From Bacillota bacterium (GTDB taxonomy: Bacteria > Bacillota > Sulfobacillia > RBS10-35 > Bu92): DNA of 64,000 bases. This document shows, one piece after another, positions 60,361-64,000 of this stretch. The stretch spans positions 248,001 through 312,000 of the forward strand of contig JADBKN010000051.1 in the NCBI GenBank assembly GCA_014896375.1, given 5' to 3'. The stretch's first letter is position 1; each line of letters begins with the position of its first letter. The notes beneath the pieces are model-generated. The model did not search any database. It was not told the DNA's origin and saw nothing but the letters and a program-made list of their open reading frames with translations. The translations under genes were made by a program, and so were the position numbers.

Positions 60361-61203
60361 GTGGCAGAGCGCCGTGGAGCTGGGTTCACCGAGGACCAGA
60401 CGAAGAATCTCCGCATCAGCCTGCGCGTGCGCGCCATCCTGCACAAGGAGCGCAGCGCCTACCAGGAGATCGCGGTCTACGAGACCGAGGAGTTCGGCCG
60501 CCTGCTCACGCTCGACGACGTCATCATGACGACGGAGAAGGACGAGTTCGTCTACCACGAGATGCTCAGCCACCCGGTGCTCTGCGCGCACCCGCGGCCG
60601 CGGCAGGTGCTCGTGGTGGGCGGCGGCGACGGCGGCATCGTGCGCGAGGTCCTCAAGCACGCCTCCGTGGAGCGCGTGGTCTTGGCGGAGATCGACGAGC
60701 GCGTGATCGAGGTGTCGAAGCGGTACCTGCCGACGATCGCCTCGGCGCTCGACGACCCGCGCGTCGACATCCAGGTCGGCGACGGCATCGCCTACGTGGC
60801 CGACCACCCGGAGGCCTTCGACGTCATCCTCGTGGACTCCACGGACCCGGTAGGGCCGGCCGTGGGCCTTTTCGGCGAGTCCTTCTACCGCTCGGTGCGC
60901 CGCGCCCTGCGTCCCGGCGGCCTCTTCGCCGCGCAGACGGAGTCGCCGTGGTTCAACGAGGAGCTCCTCGAGCGGATCCACCACACGCTGCGGGAGATCT
61001 TCCCCGTCACGCGCCTCTACTGGGGCGCCGTGCCCACCTATCCAGGCGGCTTCTGGACGTTCTCCGTGGGCTCGCTCGGACCGGATCTCGACACCTTCGA
61101 CGAGGCGCGCGCGGCGGCTCTGGACACGAAGTACTACTGCCCGGAGATCCACCGCGCGGCGCTGGCGCTCCCGCCCTTCGTGCGCCGGGTGCTCGGCGGA
61201 TGA
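60361..61203 (+). CDS. speE: Polyamine aminopropyltransferase (spermidine synthase family)
   Basis: Transfers an aminopropyl group from decarboxylated SAM to an amine, releasing methylthioadenosine. The 280-residue enzyme has YQEIAVYETEEFGRLLTLDDVIMTTEKDEFVYHEML, VLVVGGGDGGIVREVLKH, DVILVDSTDPVGPAVGLF and the C-terminal PTYPGGFWTFSVGS. Acceptor could be putrescine or, if the thermophile route is used, agmatine. No speD gene lies in the window. GTG start; the stop overlaps speB. Confidence 0.95.
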   Translation: MAERRGAGFTEDQTKNLRISLRVRAILHKERSAYQEIAVYETEEFGRLLTLDDVIMTTEKDEFVYHEMLSHPVLCAHPRPRQVLVVGGGDGGIVREVLKHASVERVVLAEIDERVIEVSKRYLPTIASALDDPRVDIQVGDGIAYVADHPEAFDVILVDSTDPVGPAVGLFGESFYRSVRRALRPGGLFAAQTESPWFNEELLERIHHTLREIFPVTRLYWGAVPTYPGGFWTFSVGSLGPDLDTFDEARAAALDTKYYCPEIHRAALALPPFVRRVLGG

Positions 61204-62138
61204 CCGTCCACGAGCGGCTGGAGAGCGCGGCCGCCTTCATGGCCGCCGGGCCGTGGGAGACGGCGCGCGTGGCGCTCTTCGGCATCCCCATGGACGCCAC
61301 CACCAGCTACCGGCCCGGGGCGCGCTTCGGGCCGGCGCGCATCCGTGAGGCGTCCTACGGGCTTGAGGAATACAGCCTGGCGCTCGACCGCTCTCTGGAC
61401 GAGGTGCCCTTTGCCGATCTCGGCGACGTGACGCTCCCGCTCGGCGACGTCCCGTCGAGCCTGGAGGCGATCGAAGCCGTCGCCGGCGCCGTGTGGGACG
61501 CCGGGCGGCGGCCGCTGGCCATCGGCGGCGAGCACCTCGCCACCCTGCCGCTCGTGCGCGCCGCGTGGGCGCGCTTCCCGGAGCTGGCCGTGATCCAGTT
61601 CGATGCCCACGCCGACCTGCGGGAAGAGTACCTGGGCGTGCGCCTCTCCCACGCGTGCGTGATGCGGCGGATCGCGGAATTTCTGCCGCCCGCGCGCCTC
61701 TGGCAGCTGGGCATCCGCTCCGCCACGCGCGAGGAGGCGGCCTTCGCGCGGGAGCGCACCCGCTTCCACCCCTTCCGCGTGGCGGAGGGGGCCGCGGCGG
61801 CCGCGGCGGAGCTGCGCGGCCGGCCCGTCTACGTGACGATCGACATCGACGTGCTGGACCCGGCGTACGCGCCGGGCACGGGCACGCCGGAGCCCGGCGG
61901 CGTCGCGCCGGAGGAGCTCTTTTCGGCGCTGCGCGCGCTTTCGCCGCTCGACATCGTGGGCGCGGACGTGGTGGAGGCGGCGCCCACGCTGGATCCGGCC
62001 GGCACGACGGCCGTCGTCGCGGCGAAGATCGTGCGCGAGCTATTGCTATCATGGTTCCACAGTCCCGGCGGGCCCGGGGGGCGCAACCCGGGCCGGCCTG
62101 GTGCAGCCGAAGGAGGAGAGGACCGTGGCTCCCACTGA
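61200..62138 (+). CDS. speB: Agmatinase or aminopropylagmatine ureohydrolase
   Basis: Manganese enzyme of the ureohydrolase family, releasing urea. The 312-residue protein has the metal motifs GGEHLATLPLVRA (His), QFDAHADLREEYLGVRLSHACVMR (DAHxD), VTIDIDVLDPAYAPGTGTPEPGG (DxDxxDP) and GADVVEAAPTLD. Alone it would be called agmatinase, giving putrescine. The order decarboxylase-speE-speB also fits the Thermus route, in which SpeB acts on N1-aminopropylagmatine. ATG overlaps the speE stop. The last 14 bases overlap argS. Confidence 0.93.
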   Translation: MTVHERLESAAAFMAAGPWETARVALFGIPMDATTSYRPGARFGPARIREASYGLEEYSLALDRSLDEVPFADLGDVTLPLGDVPSSLEAIEAVAGAVWDAGRRPLAIGGEHLATLPLVRAAWARFPELAVIQFDAHADLREEYLGVRLSHACVMRRIAEFLPPARLWQLGIRSATREEAAFARERTRFHPFRVAEGAAAAAAELRGRPVYVTIDIDVLDPAYAPGTGTPEPGGVAPEELFSALRALSPLDIVGADVVEAAPTLDPAGTTAVVAAKIVRELLLSWFHSPGGPGGRNPGRPGAAEGGEDRGSH

Positions 62139-63867
62139 CGAACCCCGGGCGCCGGAGTCCGCGGCGCCGGCGCGGCCCATCGCCGAGATGCAGGCGCGGC
62201 TGGCCGCGCTTGTGGAGGAGGCCGTGGCGCAGGCGCTGGCGGAGGGCGACCTGCCGCCTCTTGAAGAGCGTCCGGAGTTCCGCGTGGAGATCCCGAACGA
62301 CCGCAGCCACGGCGACTTCGCCACCAACGCCGCGCTCGCCCTGGCGCGGCCGGCGCGCCAGAACCCGCGGGCCATCGCGCAGGCCATCGTGCGCTGGTTG
62401 AAGGTGGAGCCGCCCATCGCCGAGGTGTCCGTCGCCGGGCCGGGTTTCATCAACTTCCGCCTGGTGCCGTCCTGGCTGAATCCCGTCGTGACGGCCGCCC
62501 GCCGCCCCGACTGGGGCTCGAGCGCCGTAGGCGGTGGACGGCGCATTCTGGTGGAATTCGTCAGCGCCAACCCCACCGGCCCCCTGAACCTCGTCAACGC
62601 GCGCTCCGCGGCGTACGGCGACGCGCTCTGCCGCGTGCTGGCGGCCGCCGGCTACCACGTGGAGCGGGAGTATTACGTCAACGATGCCGGCAACCAGTTC
62701 CAGCGCTTCGCCGACGCCGTGCGCGTGCGCTACATGCAGGCCGTGGAGGGGCGCGCGGACGTCGAGCTGCCGGAGGGTGCGTACCCTGGGGAGTACATCA
62801 TCGGGTACGTCCAGGCGGCGGTGGAGGCGCTGGGCGGGCGCGGGGCCGTCGCCGCCCTCCCCGAGGAGGAGCGCGTGGAGCGGCTGGCGCGGTGGGCGGT
62901 GGAGCGCATCATCGCGGAGGCGCAGGACGTCCTGGCGCGCTACCGCGTGCGCTTCGACCGCTGGATGCGGGAGAGCGAGCTGCGGGAGCGGGGCGTGGCC
63001 GACGCCGTCTTCCGGCGGCTTGTGGCCAGCGGCCACACGTACGTCCAGGACGGCGCCGTATGGCTGCGCACCACGGCCTTCGGGGACGACAAGGACCGCG
63101 TCCTGCGCCGCGCCGACGGCACCTACACCTACATCGTGCCGGACATCGCCTATCACGCGGACAAGCTCGAGCGCTGCGACATCGCCCTCGACATCCTGGG
63201 GCAGGACCACCACGGCTACGTGCCGCGGCTGCGCGCCGCGCTGGCGGCGCTCGGCTACGACACCTCGCGGCTGGAGGTGCTCATCAACCAGATGGTGCAC
63301 CTCGTGCGCGGCGGGGAGCGCGTGCGCATGTCCAAGCGGCGCGGCGAGTTCGTCACCATGGAGGAGTTCCTCGGCGAGGTCGACATCGACGCCGCGCGCT
63401 GGTTCTTCGCGGCGCGGGCGCTCGATTCCACCATGGAGTTCGATCTCGACCTCGCCAACCTGCGCACGAACGAGAATCCCGTGTACTACGTGCAGTATGC
63501 GCACGCGCGCATCGCGAGCCTCCTGGAGCGGGCGGCGGAGGCGGGGGCCTGGCCGGTGGAGGCGGGGGCCGGCGGCGCGGAAGCCGCGCCTTACGGGTAC
63601 GAGGAGCCCGCAGAGCGCGCCCTCCTCTGGGAGATCGCCCGCTTCCCAGAAGAAGTGGCGCAGGCCGCCGAGCTGCGCGCGCCGCACCGCCTGGCGGTCT
63701 ACGCGCGAGAGCTGGCCGCCGCCTACCACACCTTCTACACGGACTGCCGCGTGCTGGGCGCAGAACCGCCCGTGCAGGCGGCGCGCCTCCTCTTGAGCGA
63801 CGCGACCCGCCATACGCTGGCCCGCTGCCTCGACCTCCTCGGCGTGAGCGCGCCCGAGCGCATGTAG
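62125..63867 (+). CDS. argS: Arginyl-tRNA synthetase with an altered HIGH motif
   Basis: Class I synthetase that charges tRNA-Arg. The 580-residue protein has the N-terminal Add1 domain (HGDFATNAALALARPARQNPRAIAQAIV), the Rossmann core (VEFVSANPTGPLNLVNARSAAYGDALCRVL), GQDHHGYVPRLRAAL, MSKRRGEFVTMEEF (KMSKS loop as MSKR), and the anticodon-binding C-terminus. The usual HIGH tetrapeptide (HVGH or HxGN) is NLVN here. The start is GTG 62125 because AAGGAGGAGAGG lies just upstream. The upstream in-frame GTG at 62101 would lie inside speB. It follows the arginine-consuming polyamine genes. Confidence 0.95.
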   Translation: MAPTDEPRAPESAAPARPIAEMQARLAALVEEAVAQALAEGDLPPLEERPEFRVEIPNDRSHGDFATNAALALARPARQNPRAIAQAIVRWLKVEPPIAEVSVAGPGFINFRLVPSWLNPVVTAARRPDWGSSAVGGGRRILVEFVSANPTGPLNLVNARSAAYGDALCRVLAAAGYHVEREYYVNDAGNQFQRFADAVRVRYMQAVEGRADVELPEGAYPGEYIIGYVQAAVEALGGRGAVAALPEEERVERLARWAVERIIAEAQDVLARYRVRFDRWMRESELRERGVADAVFRRLVASGHTYVQDGAVWLRTTAFGDDKDRVLRRADGTYTYIVPDIAYHADKLERCDIALDILGQDHHGYVPRLRAALAALGYDTSRLEVLINQMVHLVRGGERVRMSKRRGEFVTMEEFLGEVDIDAARWFFAARALDSTMEFDLDLANLRTNENPVYYVQYAHARIASLLERAAEAGAWPVEAGAGGAEAAPYGYEEPAERALLWEIARFPEEVAQAAELRAPHRLAVYARELAAAYHTFYTDCRVLGAEPPVQAARLLLSDATRHTLARCLDLLGVSAPERM

Positions 63868-63967
63868 CGCGCCGCTGGACAGATCGGCCCATATCCGTGC
63901 CGCATTGAGACTTTCCGGCTCTAGGAACGCGCCTCTCCCCGCCCAATTCTTAGGCCGGGGTGGTTCG

Positions 63968-64000
63968 TTGTCTCGTCTGGGCCAGCGGCTGCGGCTTCTG
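63968..64000 (+). CDS. Possible start of the next gene (11 codons)
   Basis: TTG at 63968 opens MSRLGQRLRLL to the window edge, which resembles the first helix of an XRE-type DNA-binding protein. No clear ribosome-binding site and far too short to identify. Confidence 0.2.
   Translation, partial: MSRLGQRLRLL

Noticed and set aside
61237-63813. An 858-codon minus-strand open frame opposite speB and argS
   Set aside because: It has Arg/His/Ala-rich low-complexity sequence and no domain, and lies opposite well-conserved enzymes.

Overview
The window is about 64 kb of very GC-rich DNA (roughly 70% by eye) from the replication-origin region of a bacterial chromosome. Gene content points to a spore-forming, high-GC Firmicute of the Symbiobacterium / Thermaerobacter / Limnochordia type. 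The evidence is the Firmicute oriC order (rpmH, dnaA, dnaN, S4 protein, recF, remB, gyrB, gyrA), both Noc and Spo0J with Soj, the spore-type YyaC protein, WalRK with YycH and YycI, and a possible Spo0A box in the origin. I cannot name the genus.

Layout. 1-14.6 kb (minus strand): serS (partial), mtnA, mtnB, pdxT, pdxS, gyrA (carrying a complete intein with a homing-endonuclease domain), gyrB, remB, a DUF721/DciA-like gene, recF, an S4-domain gene, dnaN and dnaA. The origin looks bipartite. Upstream of dnaA (14.6-15.1 kb) there are three exact TTATCCACA boxes. Between dnaA and dnaN (13.0-13.25 kb) there is a cluster of variant boxes, ending in a box, GC spacer and DnaA-trio arrangement like the B. 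subtilis unwinding system. 15.1-20.7 kb (plus): rpmH, rnpA, yidD, yidC, jag, rsmG, noc, soj, spo0J. An exact Noc-binding site lies inside noc, and parS sites lie inside soj and just after spo0J. mnmE and mnmG are missing from their usual place. 20.7-28.5 kb: DUF554, DUF4446, an M23 peptidase, bactofilin, a lipid kinase, yyaC, a YkvI-like membrane protein, CvpA, MscS and DUF951. 28.5-36 kb: rpsF, ssb, rpsR behind a strong promoter and a likely S6:S18 leader, then DUF2232, rplI, a LonC-like protease, dnaB and purA.

36-46.4 kb is the accessory part. It has a truncated IS1182-like transposase, next to a 506-bp non-coding element with 28-bp terminal inverted repeats and a 9-bp target duplication. 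This is followed by tRNA-Asp, a His-rich CDF transporter, sodA, trmL, tRNA-Gly and tRNA-Thr, an MNT/HepT toxin-antitoxin pair, a lipoprotein, a DUF3267 membrane protein, an EgtC-like amidotransferase beside a glutamine-synthetase-like ligase, and a MauE-like/TlpA-like redox pair. 46.4-64 kb: a LysM-G5-M23 peptidase, a CofE-like protein, a secreted HExxH protein, walR-walK-yycH-yycI-murA, a class A penicillin-binding protein, a phosphoesterase, and a polyamine operon (pyruvoyl arginine decarboxylase, speE, speB) running into argS, whose HIGH motif is degenerate.

How it fits together: most genes serve initiation, segregation and occlusion of the chromosome, cell-envelope homeostasis and translation. 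SpeE at one end would release methylthioadenosine, and MtnA/MtnB at the other end belong to the pathway that salvages it. No rRNA operon, CRISPR array or prophage was seen. The clearest unexpected signals are the origin/segregation DNA sites, the GyrA intein and the 506-bp element.
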